Positions 26,458 through 33,827 of a stretch of 36,055 nt of DNA are shown here, piece after piece. Under the pieces are notes generated by a model. The model searched no databases. It was given only the letters and a program-made list of their open reading frames with translations, and was not told the DNA's origin. The stretch's first letter is position 1. Every line of letters starts with the position of its first letter. This DNA comes from JALHST01 sp038316335 (GTDB taxonomy: Bacteria > Bacteroidota > Bacteroidia > Flavobacteriales > Flavobacteriaceae), in the NCBI GenBank assembly GCA_038316335.1, contig JBBQAM010000038.1, positions 1-36,055 on the forward strand. Direction: 5' to 3'. Made by a program: the position numbers and the translations under genes.

Positions 26458-26883
26458 TTATATTTTTGGATCAAATTCCACCATCCATTCTATGCCGTAT
26501 TTATCCATGAACATCCCAAAGTAGGTGCCCCAAGGACTGTCACCAATAGGCATTTCAATGGTTCCGCCTGCTGATAGTCCGCCGTATAACGTATCGGCTT
26601 CTTCACGACTTTCTGCACTGATACATATTTTAGATCTATTTTCATTTTCATTTACCTGCCCCAGAATTTCCGGGACATCATTTGCCATCAAATTGTTTTT
26701 ACCAATAGGCAATGCGATGTGCATTATTTTATTTGCCTCATGTTCTGAAACGTTAAATTCAGGCATAGATAAATCCTTGAAGCGCTTTATCATTGTGAAT
26801 TCCCCGCCAAACACTGATTTGTAAAAATTGAATGCTTCTTCGGCATTTCCGTTGAAGTTAATGTAAGGATTGATTTGTGCCAT
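26458..26883 (-). CDS. VOC family protein (PhnB/glyoxalase-like)
   Basis: 141 residues. The paired beta-alpha-beta-beta-beta modules of the vicinal-oxygen-chelate fold are visible: INPYINFNGNAEEAFNFYKS at the start, then FGGEFTMIKRF, IMHIALPIG, and the closing GDSPWGTYFGMFMDKYGIEW. These match PhnB-like proteins, commonly of unknown enzymatic role. Last gene of a four-gene operon with DoxX-like, VOC and SRPBCC proteins, 22 bases after DoxX. Confidence 0.87.
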   Translation of the reverse strand: MAQINPYINFNGNAEEAFNFYKSVFGGEFTMIKRFKDLSMPEFNVSEHEANKIMHIALPIGKNNLMANDVPEILGQVNENENRSKICISAESREEADTLYGGLSAGGTIEMPIGDSPWGTYFGMFMDKYGIEWMVEFDPKI

Positions 26884-26905
26884 CTTTTTTATTTTTCAAG
26901 TTGTT

Positions 26906-27280
26906 TTATTTAATTTTCGAAGCGTTTAGTTTATGATAGTAAATATAGGAAGTCATCAAAATACCGAGTATAATGATTGGAAAGAAGGTTAGAAAATGTA
27001 TTCCGTCTACAGCGACATAACTGATTGTGGCAAAAACCATACAAAAGGTAAATCCTGCATACGCCCATTCTTTTAGGCGTTTGGGAACACTTGGAATTAC
27101 CAATGCCAATACCCCTAAAACTTTAAAAACAACCAAGGCGTTTCCAAAATATTCTGGATACCCCAAATGCCTTATTCCTTCTTTTGCCAATTCTGTCTGT
27201 GAAGTCAATGCAGGCATGAGGCCTTCAAATAAAGCGATGATTGAAGTAGCCACCCAAAAAATTATTTTATCTTTTTTCAT
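26906..27280 (-). CDS. DoxX-like membrane protein
   Basis: 124 residues with four membrane spans. KIIFWVATSIIALFEGLMPA (first span) is followed by the amphipathic TELAKEGIRHLGYPEYFGN, then a second span (ALVVFKVLGVLALVIP) and PKRLKEWAYAGFTFCMVFA. The HLGYPEYFG block is typical of the DoxX_2-like group. Function unknown. It lies between two VOC genes with gaps of 11 and 22 bases, so it is certainly in the same operon. Confidence 0.87.
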   Translation of the reverse strand: MKKDKIIFWVATSIIALFEGLMPALTSQTELAKEGIRHLGYPEYFGNALVVFKVLGVLALVIPSVPKRLKEWAYAGFTFCMVFATISYVAVDGIHFLTFFPIIILGILMTSYIYYHKLNASKIK

Positions 27281-27291
27281 TTTGTAAAATT

Positions 27292-27708
27292 TTAAGTAGT
27301 AGAATTTTTGTTGAAATTAAGTATCCAATGATTTCCAAACTTATCTGTTAGGTCACCAAAGAGCGATCCCCAAAAAGTATCTTCAAGTGGATGATCAGCA
27401 TGGCCTTCCGCAGAAAGTTTTGCATACATCATTTTTAATTCTTCTTCACTGCTGCAATTCAGGAAAAGAGAAACCGCATTTCCTTTTACAAGTCCGGTTT
27501 GAGGAACCATATCCGAGCCTTGTACTACCAATGCTTCTTTGGTAAGTGTAGCATGTACTATGCAGTCTTTCATTTGTTTTGGCATTTTCCAGCAAAGCGG
27601 TGACTCACCTACTGTTTGAAAAGTGAGTTCCCCGCCCAGACATTCATGGTAAAAGGTCATTGCATCCCGACAATTACCACTAAAAGTGAGGTATGAATTG
27701 ATTTTCAT
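27292..27708 (-). CDS. VOC family protein (PhnB-like)
   Basis: 138 residues from ATG 27708; the GTG just before it would add only one residue. MKINSYLTFSGNCRDAMTFY, then HECLGGELTFQTVGESP and the terminal GSLFGDLTDKFGNHWILN, fit the same PhnB-like fold as 26458-26883, but the two are not near-identical, so they are old paralogues. The start lies four bases after the SRPBCC stop codon, suggesting tight coupling. Probably cytosolic. Confidence 0.87.
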   Translation of the reverse strand: MKINSYLTFSGNCRDAMTFYHECLGGELTFQTVGESPLCWKMPKQMKDCIVHATLTKEALVVQGSDMVPQTGLVKGNAVSLFLNCSSEEELKMMYAKLSAEGHADHPLEDTFWGSLFGDLTDKFGNHWILNFNKNSTT

Positions 27709-27712
27709 CACG

Positions 27713-28126
27713 CTAATTGTTTTCAGTGTAATTTTTGAAGTTATTCAAAATTGCTTGCCAACCTCCCTTTTGCATTTCGATAGGATTTTCTTTTTCAGGG
27801 TCAAAAGTCACTACGATCGCTGTTTGGTTCCCTAGATCATTGAATTGCACGGAGGCGGTACGTCCTCCAAATTCATACGAAAAGTTCTTTCCTTCCACAA
27901 TGTTTAAATAGGTAGCTTCAAAGTCAAAACCAAAGCTACCGTCTTTGGCCTCCATTCTTGCCTTATACGTGCCACCTTTGCGCATATCGTTTTCGGCACT
28001 TGGGCAATGCCAACTTGGGTCGGCAAAATTCCAATTAACAATGTGCTTTGGATTGTTGTAATAATCCCAAACCTTTTTTGTATCAGCGTCGATGGTTGCT
28101 TGCACCGTAATTTTTGAATTGCTCAT
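27713..28126 (-). CDS. SRPBCC / AHSA1-like domain protein
   Basis: 137 residues from ATG 28126 (MSNSKITVQATIDADTKKVW). The longer frame to 28159 has no family match. The sequence follows the AHSA1/START-like pattern: VWDYYNNPKHIVNWNFADPS, then GGTYKARMEAKDGSFGFDFE, YEFGGRTASVQFND and a C-terminal helix GGWQAILNNFKNYTEN. Such proteins bind hydrophobic ligands; the ligand is unknown. First gene of the SRPBCC-VOC-DoxX-VOC operon, divergent from the GlxA-type regulator, which is a likely controller. Confidence 0.87.
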   Translation of the reverse strand: MSNSKITVQATIDADTKKVWDYYNNPKHIVNWNFADPSWHCPSAENDMRKGGTYKARMEAKDGSFGFDFEATYLNIVEGKNFSYEFGGRTASVQFNDLGNQTAIVVTFDPEKENPIEMQKGGWQAILNNFKNYTENN

Positions 28127-28262
28127 TTTATTATTTTTTAGAATGTTGCTTGATTTCACAAAGATGGAAAGAATATATCATAAATTATATGTGCAAAAAT
28201 GACTTCAAAAGGGTGTTTTGCGACAAAATAGTAGCTACTTTTATGGAAGAAAAAGTGTCTCG
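28127..28262. promoter_or_regulatory. Divergent control region between the SRPBCC operon and the GlxA-type regulator
   Basis: 136 AT-rich bases between two outward-facing genes. On the plus strand TACTTTTA at 28236-28243 is seven of eight to TAnnTTTG, with TTG 15 bases before it, slightly short. On the minus strand CATCTTTG is also seven of eight. Binding of the adjacent AraC-type regulator here is inferred from the layout. Confidence 0.35.
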
Positions 28263-29234
28263 ATGAAGGTAAGTATTCTTGTTCCGGAAAACTCCGTAAT
28301 GCAGGCCATTGCCGACCCACACTATTTGTTTTCCGCCGTAAATCAATTTATGGCAGTAGCTGGGAAAAGGCCCTTGTTCAATGTGCAATTAGTAGGGTTG
28401 AAAAAACAAGTAAGAATTAATGACGGCTTGTTTTCCATAAATACTTCGCGGCTTTTAAAAGAGGTACAGAAAACTGATTTAGTAATAATTCCTGCTTTGT
28501 TTGGCGATATGAAAACAGCAATTTCCGCCAATAAAGAAGCATTGCCGTGGATACTTGAACAATACAAAAATGGTGCAGAAGTGGCTTCATTATGTGTTGG
28601 GGCATTTCTATTGGCTTCAACTGGATTACTAAATGGTAAAAAATGTTCGACGCATTGGGGATTTCAAAATGAGTTTCAGGAAATGTTTCCCGAGGTTGAA
28701 GTAGTTGAAGGAAATATTATCACCGAAGAACATCGAATTTATTCAAGTGGTGGTGCCAATTCGTATTGGAATTTACTGTTATATCTGGTAGAAAAATATA
28801 CTGACCGGGAAACTGCCATACTTGCATCAAAGTATTTTGCCATAGATATCGATAGGGAAAGCCAAACTACTTTTGCCATTTTCCAAGGGCAAAAGAACCA
28901 TACGGACGATGTGGTTAAAAAGGCACAAGAATACATTGAAAAGAATTTCCAGGATAAAATTAGTATCGATGATTTTACGAAATTGTTTTCAGTAGGCAGA
29001 CGTAGTTTTGAACGCAGATTTAAGGCTGCGACCAATAACACGGTTTTGGAATATATTCAGCGCATAAAAGTCGAAGCCGCCAAAAGAAGTTTTGAGAATA
29101 GCAGAAAAAATATGAATGAAGTGATGTTTGATGTCGGTTATACCGATACAAAAGCATTCAGAAATGTTTTTAAAAAGATTACCGGTCTTACTCCAATAGA
29201 ATATCGTAATAAGTATAATAAAATGGTGGTCTAG
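28263..29234 (+). CDS. GlxA family transcriptional regulator (DJ-1/PfpI-like domain plus AraC-type HTH)
   Basis: 323 residues from ATG 28263 (MKVSILVPENSVMQAIADPH). An upstream frame to 28218 begins only with TTG and adds unlike sequence. Residues 1 to about 190 form a DJ-1/PfpI-like domain with DLVIIPALFGD and the elbow ASLCVGAFLLASTGLLNG, whose Cys is retained, then STHWGFQ. The C-terminal 100 residues are an AraC HTH pair: ISIDDFTKLFSVGRRSFERR, then FKAATNNTVLEYIQRIKVE, and VGYTDTKAFRNVFKKITGLT. It is divergent from the SRPBCC operon, so it probably regulates it. Effector unknown. Confidence 0.92.
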   Translation: MKVSILVPENSVMQAIADPHYLFSAVNQFMAVAGKRPLFNVQLVGLKKQVRINDGLFSINTSRLLKEVQKTDLVIIPALFGDMKTAISANKEALPWILEQYKNGAEVASLCVGAFLLASTGLLNGKKCSTHWGFQNEFQEMFPEVEVVEGNIITEEHRIYSSGGANSYWNLLLYLVEKYTDRETAILASKYFAIDIDRESQTTFAIFQGQKNHTDDVVKKAQEYIEKNFQDKISIDDFTKLFSVGRRSFERRFKAATNNTVLEYIQRIKVEAAKRSFENSRKNMNEVMFDVGYTDTKAFRNVFKKITGLTPIEYRNKYNKMVV

Positions 29235-29658
29235 AAAGACACGTGCGGGATTTTACTTTTGAGCGTTTGTCGCTCGAAAATGGCCACCAATGCATGGTTT
29301 CATTTAAAGTTGAAATGCATTCTTTTAAATGGTTGAATTTTTCTTGTTCAGAGGCATCAATTTCTTTTTCTATTGGCGTAAAATGAATAGCTTCAAACCT
29401 GTCTGTTTGGTTATTGTTATTATCAAATTTGATTTTTGATTGCAAGCAAACATTAATAGCAATTTTATAGACCCATGTATCGATAGATGATTTGCCTTTA
29501 AATTGGTCAAGGGATTTCCAAATTTGAAAAACAACTTCTTGAAAGAGGTCTTGAGATTCTAGTGGAGCAACGGCATAAATAGTGCAAATCCTGTATATTT
29601 TATACTTATTCCTTTCAAGAAGTTGTTCAAAAAATTCGTCATTTTTTTGATTATCCAT
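29188..29658 (-). pseudogene. Truncated sigma-70 family (ECF-type) sigma factor lacking region 4
   Basis: The frame from ATG 29658 starts as a normal sigma factor: FFEQLLERNKYKIYRICTIY and SQDLFQEVVFQIWKSLDQF (region 2), with SSIDTWVYKIAINVCL. It continues to the helix KECISTLNET, where region 4 should begin. At 29296 homology ends. The remaining 36 residues (from MHWWPFSSDKRSK) are read from non-coding DNA and from the complement of the glxA 3' end. Region 4, which binds the -35 element, is therefore absent, so the product cannot direct normal promoter recognition. A hairpin GAGCG-N5-CGCTC (29261-29275) lies in the junction. Deletion or insertion next to glxA is the likely cause. Confidence 0.72.
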
Positions 29659-29702
29659 TCTGTTGGGCTTTTTCAGAAAGTCAATCCTGTCCTTAAATAT
29701 GG

Positions 29703-29915
29703 TTATGCATTTTTTCTTTTTGCCTTTTTCAAATTGTTTTCAGATGAACTTATGAGCAAAAATTCAATAAAGAAACCACAGATAAGCATAAGGCCAATCT
29801 CCTTATACGATTCACCCAATACTTCATAGTAAATGATTAATATAATAGCCCAAACAATGCTACTAATTATTTGAATCCTTGTTAAATACTGAACTATTTT
29901 TTTTGTGTTTTGCAT
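29703..29915 (-). CDS. Small two-span membrane protein upstream of the broken sigma factor
   Basis: 70 residues from ATG 29915. Two hydrophobic segments (IISSIVWAIILIIYYEV and IGLMLICGFFIEFLLI) are separated by a short polar turn, with a basic C-terminus (KKAKRKNA). No family recognised. It precedes the sigma-factor remnant by 44 bases on the same strand and was probably co-transcribed with it, so a role tied to that sigma factor is possible but unproven. Confidence 0.55.
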   Translation of the reverse strand: MQNTKKIVQYLTRIQIISSIVWAIILIIYYEVLGESYKEIGLMLICGFFIEFLLISSSENNLKKAKRKNA

Positions 29916-29982
29916 TTTCTTAAAAATTTAATTATTGATTTTTAGTGTCCCAATACTAGTTAGAGACAGGTTTTAAGAAAAT

Positions 29983-30141
29983 ATGACAAAAAAAATCAGC
30001 ATGGTGATTTTTGCGTGGGGTACAACGATTTCGGCTATGAGTGGTTGCGCCCGACTGCCATGGATTCGGCAGGTGAACCAGCAGACAGGGATACATCAGA
30101 CTGCCCCTTCCGATACCCATCTGGAGGGGCTATTGGGATAA
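29983..30141 (+). CDS. Doubtful small ORF, lipoprotein-like, in a GC-rich islet
   Basis: 52 codons from ATG 29983 (MTKKISMVIFAWGTTISAMS, then GCARLPWIRQ) to TAA. The start resembles a lipoprotein signal with Cys at 22, but there is no ribosome site and no recognised family. A second frame (29964-30191) is also open over the same bases, which weakens both. The DNA at 30011-30130 is 58 percent GC (70 of 120 counted), far above its flanks. A hairpin GCCCCTTCC / GGAGGGGC (30103-30130, one bulge) lies near its end. It may be a fragment of a foreign element rather than a gene. Confidence 0.22.
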   Translation: MTKKISMVIFAWGTTISAMSGCARLPWIRQVNQQTGIHQTAPSDTHLEGLLG

Positions 30142-30196
30142 ATCAAAACGTATTGCATTCGTGCTCGATGATTGAATTTGAAATTAACTAGGATAC

Positions 30197-31306
30197 CTAA
30201 TCCAAAAAAAAATGGGCTATTTCATTTGAAAATTTCAACGTACCATAGCCTGCTTCTTTGTTTGTTAGCATAATAATAGTCAGGCCTTTATCTATAAACC
30301 GGCTATATGACGTTGAAAAACCCGGGGCCGCGCCGTTATGTCCGATACGTCGTTCACCTTCATATGGGGTTAACCCAAATCCAAGGCCATAACTAGGTAC
30401 CACCGTGCCATCGGTCAAAGTGGCGTTCGTAATCATGAGTTCCAAGGTAGATTTTTTCACAAGTTTTTCTGCAAAGAGGGCACAATCAAATTTGATAAGA
30501 TCCAGAATGGTCGATACAAGTCCACCATGGGCAAATTCTCCAATGGCATCTAATGTATCGCTGTTTTGAAATTCACCATCTACATAATAGTAGCCGTCTA
30601 CACGGTTTTTCATAACCGAATCATAGTCAATCCAGCCACTTTCTGTCATTAATGAAGGAACATAAATATTTTTTCTGATAAACTCATAGTACTTGTCACC
30701 TGACAGTTTTTCAATCATTAATCCTAGTAGGTCATATCCGGTAGAACTGCTATATTTCCATTGGGTGCCTGGAATGAAATCGAGTGGGAGGCACATAACT
30801 TCCTGCAAATAGTTCCTTCGGGTATAGTTGTCATTATCAAATTCGAATTCGCAGGGCGAATGACCCTCTTCGATTGAAGGAATTCCCGAGGTATGGTTTA
30901 AAAGCTGTTCTATGGTAAGTGGCTTCCATAATTCAGGCATGTCGTCCACATAATTGCCAATTGGATCGTCAAGGGAAAACTTGCCCTTTTCCCATAGCAT
31001 CAACAAGGCCACGGCCGTAAATGATTTTGTGATTGAACCGATAAGAAATTTACTTGCGGGAATCACCGGAGTTTTCAATTCTAAATTGGCATAGCCATAG
31101 CCGTGGGTATAGCTGATTTTATCATTTTTTACAACGGCAAGTGCTAGACCTGGAATGTGAATTGAGTCTATTTTACGTGTAATAAATTCATCAACTTGGT
31201 ATTTAATGGAAGGGTCGATTTTATCAATTGTAGTTTTATCCTGCGTATTCGTTTGAGCCAACAAGACCATTGGTAATACGATGAAAATTGCCGTTAAATA
31301 TTTCAT
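30197..31306 (-). CDS. Serine hydrolase, class C beta-lactamase fold
   Basis: 369 residues. MKYLTAIFIVLPMVLLAQ is a cleavable signal peptide, so the enzyme is periplasmic or secreted. Motif 1 is S91-I-T-K94 and motif 3 is GHNGAAPG. Motif 2 is unusual: the expected Y-x-N reads Y185-S-S187, with one extra residue before the usual T-G-Y (YSSSTGYDLLG). LLNHTSGIPS marks the PF00144 group. Substrate unknown; the change in motif 2 may alter or reduce activity. Length is normal and the frame intact. The cassette-like junction 31374-31425 lies just upstream. Confidence 0.86.
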   Translation of the reverse strand: MKYLTAIFIVLPMVLLAQTNTQDKTTIDKIDPSIKYQVDEFITRKIDSIHIPGLALAVVKNDKISYTHGYGYANLELKTPVIPASKFLIGSITKSFTAVALLMLWEKGKFSLDDPIGNYVDDMPELWKPLTIEQLLNHTSGIPSIEEGHSPCEFEFDNDNYTRRNYLQEVMCLPLDFIPGTQWKYSSSTGYDLLGLMIEKLSGDKYYEFIRKNIYVPSLMTESGWIDYDSVMKNRVDGYYYVDGEFQNSDTLDAIGEFAHGGLVSTILDLIKFDCALFAEKLVKKSTLELMITNATLTDGTVVPSYGLGFGLTPYEGERRIGHNGAAPGFSTSYSRFIDKGLTIIMLTNKEAGYGTLKFSNEIAHFFLD

Positions 31307-31373
31307 AGTAGCATATTCATAGGATATTGATTTGGTCGCACTAAATTTATTGTTTTGTTTTAAAACGAAATGG

Positions 31374-31425
31374 AACTAACGGTTTATATACGCTGCGATT
31401 TAATGCATTATATGCCTTGTTAGCA
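31374..31425 (-). repeat. Cassette-junction-like structured element A (attC-like, hypothetical)
   Basis: On the minus strand it opens GCTAACAAGG and closes AACCGTTAGTT, with an imperfect inverted repeat between (shared TAAC ends and ATATA arms). It lies 46 bases after the isomerase-fragment stop and 68 bases before the next gene on the same strand. AACCGTT is shared with element B and with 35874-35880. The match to the attC boxes RYYYAAC and GTTRRRY is only partial. Confidence 0.3.
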
Positions 31426-31470
31426 TTGTTTTTCATAATGCACCAAACAGTGCTGTTTCTATAACTCTTT

Positions 31471-31779
31471 TTATAGATCTAACGCATATAAATAATCAAG
31501 GCTTTTTTTCAAGGTCACCTCAGGACTATCAACCATAACTTGTTCAATATACAAATTTTTGACCCCTTCTTTTTTCGCGACTGAAACGATTGCAGGTATA
31601 TCCAATACCCCATTTCCCGCTGTAGTCATATATGGGAATAATTCGATCCACTGACTTGGGTCTCCTCCATCACCGGAAAATACCACCTTTTTCTTCATAT
31701 CCTTTACGTGCATGAAATGATAACGTCCTGTATTTGCCTTTAAATACGCTATAGGGTCGGCTCCTCCAGCATCGTAGCC
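31471..31779 (-). pseudogene. C-terminal fragment of a sugar phosphate isomerase/epimerase (TIM barrel)
   Basis: The frame is open from 31779 (GYDAGGADPIAYLKANTGRY) through FMHVKDMKKKVVFS, then AGNGVLDIPAIVSVAKKEGV and NLYIEQVMVDSPEVTLKKSL to the stop. It matches the last 100 or so residues of xylose-isomerase-like sugar phosphate isomerases (barrel strands 7-8, the HVKD and IEQ metal-site region). Everything N-terminal is missing, and the frame is closed by TGA at 31780-31782, inside a large palindrome. An 80-residue ORF from ATG 31713 exists but cannot form the barrel. VIT lies upstream on the same strand. Clear remnant. Confidence 0.75.
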
Positions 31780-31817
31780 TCAGCGTAGGTGTTGGAAAAT
31801 CCCAACCTACGGTAGGC
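31777..31817. repeat. 41-base imperfect palindrome at the isomerase breakpoint
   Basis: Outer arms GCCT/AGGC and inner arms CGTAGG-(TG)-TTGG / CCAACCTACG form a long hairpin with an AAAAT loop. It resembles REP-type palindromes (arms containing GTAGGTTGGG). It lies exactly where the isomerase homology stops and 44 bases after the VIT stop codon. Confidence 0.55.
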
Positions 31818-31860
31818 AAGTGCCAGGAATTAATTAGCACACATTGTTGCGTGTAGTTTT

Positions 31861-32595
31861 TTATCCGAGATTTACATTAAACATATATCCCACTAACGCA
31901 GTCAATCCCATTGCCACAGTTCCCCAGAAAGTAATTCGGATAATTGCCTTTTTAACACTTGAACCGCCTGTTTTAGCGGCTAATGCTCCTAAAATGATGA
32001 GAAAAAATAAGGCAAAGCCATAAAGTGAATATTCCATATTTTTTAGAGGAAGAAAGATCGTAACAAGAAAGGGAAGCAGTCCCCCTAATGAAAACGCTGC
32101 GCCGGAAGCAAAAGCTGCTTGCATTGGTTTGGCTTTACTTATTTCATTTAGACCCAATTCATCTCTTATGTGTGCTCCTAACGCATCATTTTCGGTTAAT
32201 TCTTTTGCAACTGTTTGAGCAGTTACTTTTTTTAATCCTCTTTTTTCATAAATCTTGGCCAATAGCTGCAATTCAATTTCAGGCGTTTCTTTTAATTCTA
32301 TTTTCTCTCTTTCAATATCGGCTTTCTCTACATCTGTCTGAGAACTTACAGAAACATATTCCCCTGCAGCCATAGATAGGGCACCAGCTACTAATCCTGC
32401 TAAAGTCGCTAAAACAATTGGATCTCTAAGGTCACTTGCAGCCGCAACACCTATCGCAAGACTCGCAGTCGATAAAATTCCGTCATTTGCTCCGAGCACT
32501 GCCGCTCTTAACCAATTACTTCGGTGGATATAATGGTTGTCTAAATAATTATCAATATTCTTTTTGGTTTCATTCATATTATCGGGTTGTTTCAT
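31861..32595 (-). CDS. VIT family protein (CCC1-like iron/manganese transporter)
   Basis: 244 residues, membrane protein with about five spans. NWLRAAVLGANDGILSTASL (first span, the family signature) and ALSMAAGEYVSVSSQTDVEK are diagnostic. The cytoplasmic stretch between spans 2 and 3 holds the Glu-rich metal-binding helices (ADIEREKIELKETPEIELQL). Members move Fe2+ or Mn2+ out of the cytosol into vacuoles or out of the cell; metal choice here is not known. Start ATG 32595, or ATG six codons later. An inverted repeat precedes it at 32618-32637. Intact, unlike its neighbours on both sides. Confidence 0.9.
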   Translation of the reverse strand: MKQPDNMNETKKNIDNYLDNHYIHRSNWLRAAVLGANDGILSTASLAIGVAAASDLRDPIVLATLAGLVAGALSMAAGEYVSVSSQTDVEKADIEREKIELKETPEIELQLLAKIYEKRGLKKVTAQTVAKELTENDALGAHIRDELGLNEISKAKPMQAAFASGAAFSLGGLLPFLVTIFLPLKNMEYSLYGFALFFLIILGALAAKTGGSSVKKAIIRITFWGTVAMGLTALVGYMFNVNLG

Positions 32596-32617
32596 TACAT
32601 ACGTCGTCTATTAGGAT

Positions 32618-32637
32618 AGTTGCGGGTGCAAGCAACT
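32618..32637. promoter_or_regulatory. Inverted repeat AGTTGC-N8-GCAACT upstream of the VIT gene
   Basis: Perfect six-base arms 23 bases before the VIT ATG; could be an operator for a metal-responsive regulator. No promoter box is clear. Weak evidence. Confidence 0.22.
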
Positions 32638-32676
32638 AACTTTCTAAAAATGGAAACACCAGAGGAAATTCCATGA

Positions 32677-32728
32677 TCCCTCCCGTTAGAGCCTCCCGAT
32701 AGCTATCAGGAGGCTCTAACGGGAGGGA
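32677..32728. repeat. Long palindrome, 20-bp perfect stem, REP-like
   Basis: Arms 32677-32696 and 32709-32728 are perfectly complementary (CCCTCCCGTTAGAGCCTCC with its reverse complement, plus a flanking T-A pair). After one C/A mismatch the centre GATAGCTATC is again self-complementary. No T run follows on either strand, so it is not a classic intrinsic terminator, though it may protect or end the upstream DUF5694-like transcript. The central CCCGATAGCTATC resembles widespread Flavobacteriia palindromes. Confidence 0.75.
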
Positions 32729-32789
32729 CGAGCGGGATGAAGTAAGACTTTTAAAGTTAAGCATTTAATATAGTGTTATCCGTATTTCA

Positions 32790-33827
32790 TTATAAACTTA
32801 GTAGATTAATGTTAGGGGATTGCTTTAAATACTTTTCAATAAATCGCTTGTGAGAACCTCCAATAATAATGATGATTTTTTTGCCTGGATAAAATGCAAC
32901 AACTCTCATAATGTTTGCTGCTATTTGTAGGTTACGCATTTCCCATAGCGCGTATCTGGAGAGATCAGATTTGGAAGGGAAATTAGTTTTTAACCAGATT
33001 TCCCATTGGGCTTCAAAATCTAATTGCTGAAATTCTTCATTATTCATATAACTGTATAATGGAAGCAGGTTTTTATTTTGAATTCCGCTACTTTTTAAGC
33101 GGTCCAATTTTTTGAAAACGGGTAAATTTCCTAGTTCTTTAAACATGTCCTGACGCGCCATATAGTCAGTAATAAACCCAGGGAAATAAGCATATAACAA
33201 TGGCTCATCTTGTAAATTATCGATGTACTCAACTTTTTGATGTCCCTGCAACATTGCCAATTTCACTGCAACACTATATCTCGTTTGAATTAGTTGACAA
33301 TTCTTTGAGTCTGGTTATGGTATTTGAATCAATTAATCGCTCTTCAATTTTGACTTTCTTATCTAAATAACTGAATTGTAGCACGGCAGACGCAAAATCT
33401 CCACCGGCCAAAAAATAACGAATCAATGAAATTCTAGCTTCATTGTTGGGTGAATTGAAGGCAATCTGCTTATTACTTTCTTTTTTAGCTTCTATAAGTG
33501 TTACTCCGAGTTCTTTTTGAAACTTCGCTGCGATCATTAATCGTTCGCTGCCATAACCTTCAATCGATTCGAAGTAGGTACTATCGCTCCGCGAGGAAAT
33601 ATCGTTTAGAAGCTCTGTTGGCATGTTTTCAATGCCAACAATATCAAAATTATATTTCTTTAATTCATCTAATAAGGGAGCGAGCATTTCCTGGTCCAGA
33701 TCTTTTATCTGATTTAAGTGCATGGTTCCCAAAGCAAGTACTTCTGTTTTGAACTGGGCTTTAATTTGATGTGACAAAAGAATACTTAAAAAAGTTAAAT
33801 AAGGCTGTAATACGTAGTCATATTCAT
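32790..33827 (-). pseudogene. DUF5694-like gene broken by frameshifts
   Basis: Two adjacent frames (33777-33274 and 33266-32790) encode consecutive halves of one protein. The first half has FKTEVLALGTMHLNQIKDLD and EKKYNF-like DIVGIENMP elements of the ChaN/EreA-like DUF5694 family. The second has KLAMLQGHQKVEYIDNL, MRNLQIAANIMRVVAFYPGK and IIIIIGGSHKRFIE, the usual C-terminal block. The break lies at GAGATATAGT near 33273-33282: adding two bases to the AT repeat restores NEIYSVAVKLAML. A second shift is likely near the start: the signal-peptide-like LSILLSHQIKAQ is in frame, but the only nearby ATG codons (33827 and 33821) are in another frame. The gene is inactive unless the sequence has errors. 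Confidence 0.7.

Noticed and set aside
26458..29234. New defence system in the GlxA/SRPBCC/VOC/DoxX unit
   Set aside because: No nuclease, helicase, sensor ATPase or toxin-like part; the families point to small-molecule handling.
29261..29275. GAGCG-N5-CGCTC hairpin as a terminator for glxA
   Set aside because: No T run follows on either strand; it is better seen as part of the sigma-factor breakpoint.
30015..30191. Second open frame over the GC-rich islet (GYNDFGYEWLRPTAMDS...)
   Set aside because: It has no good start and no recognised family. I kept it only as part of the islet observation.
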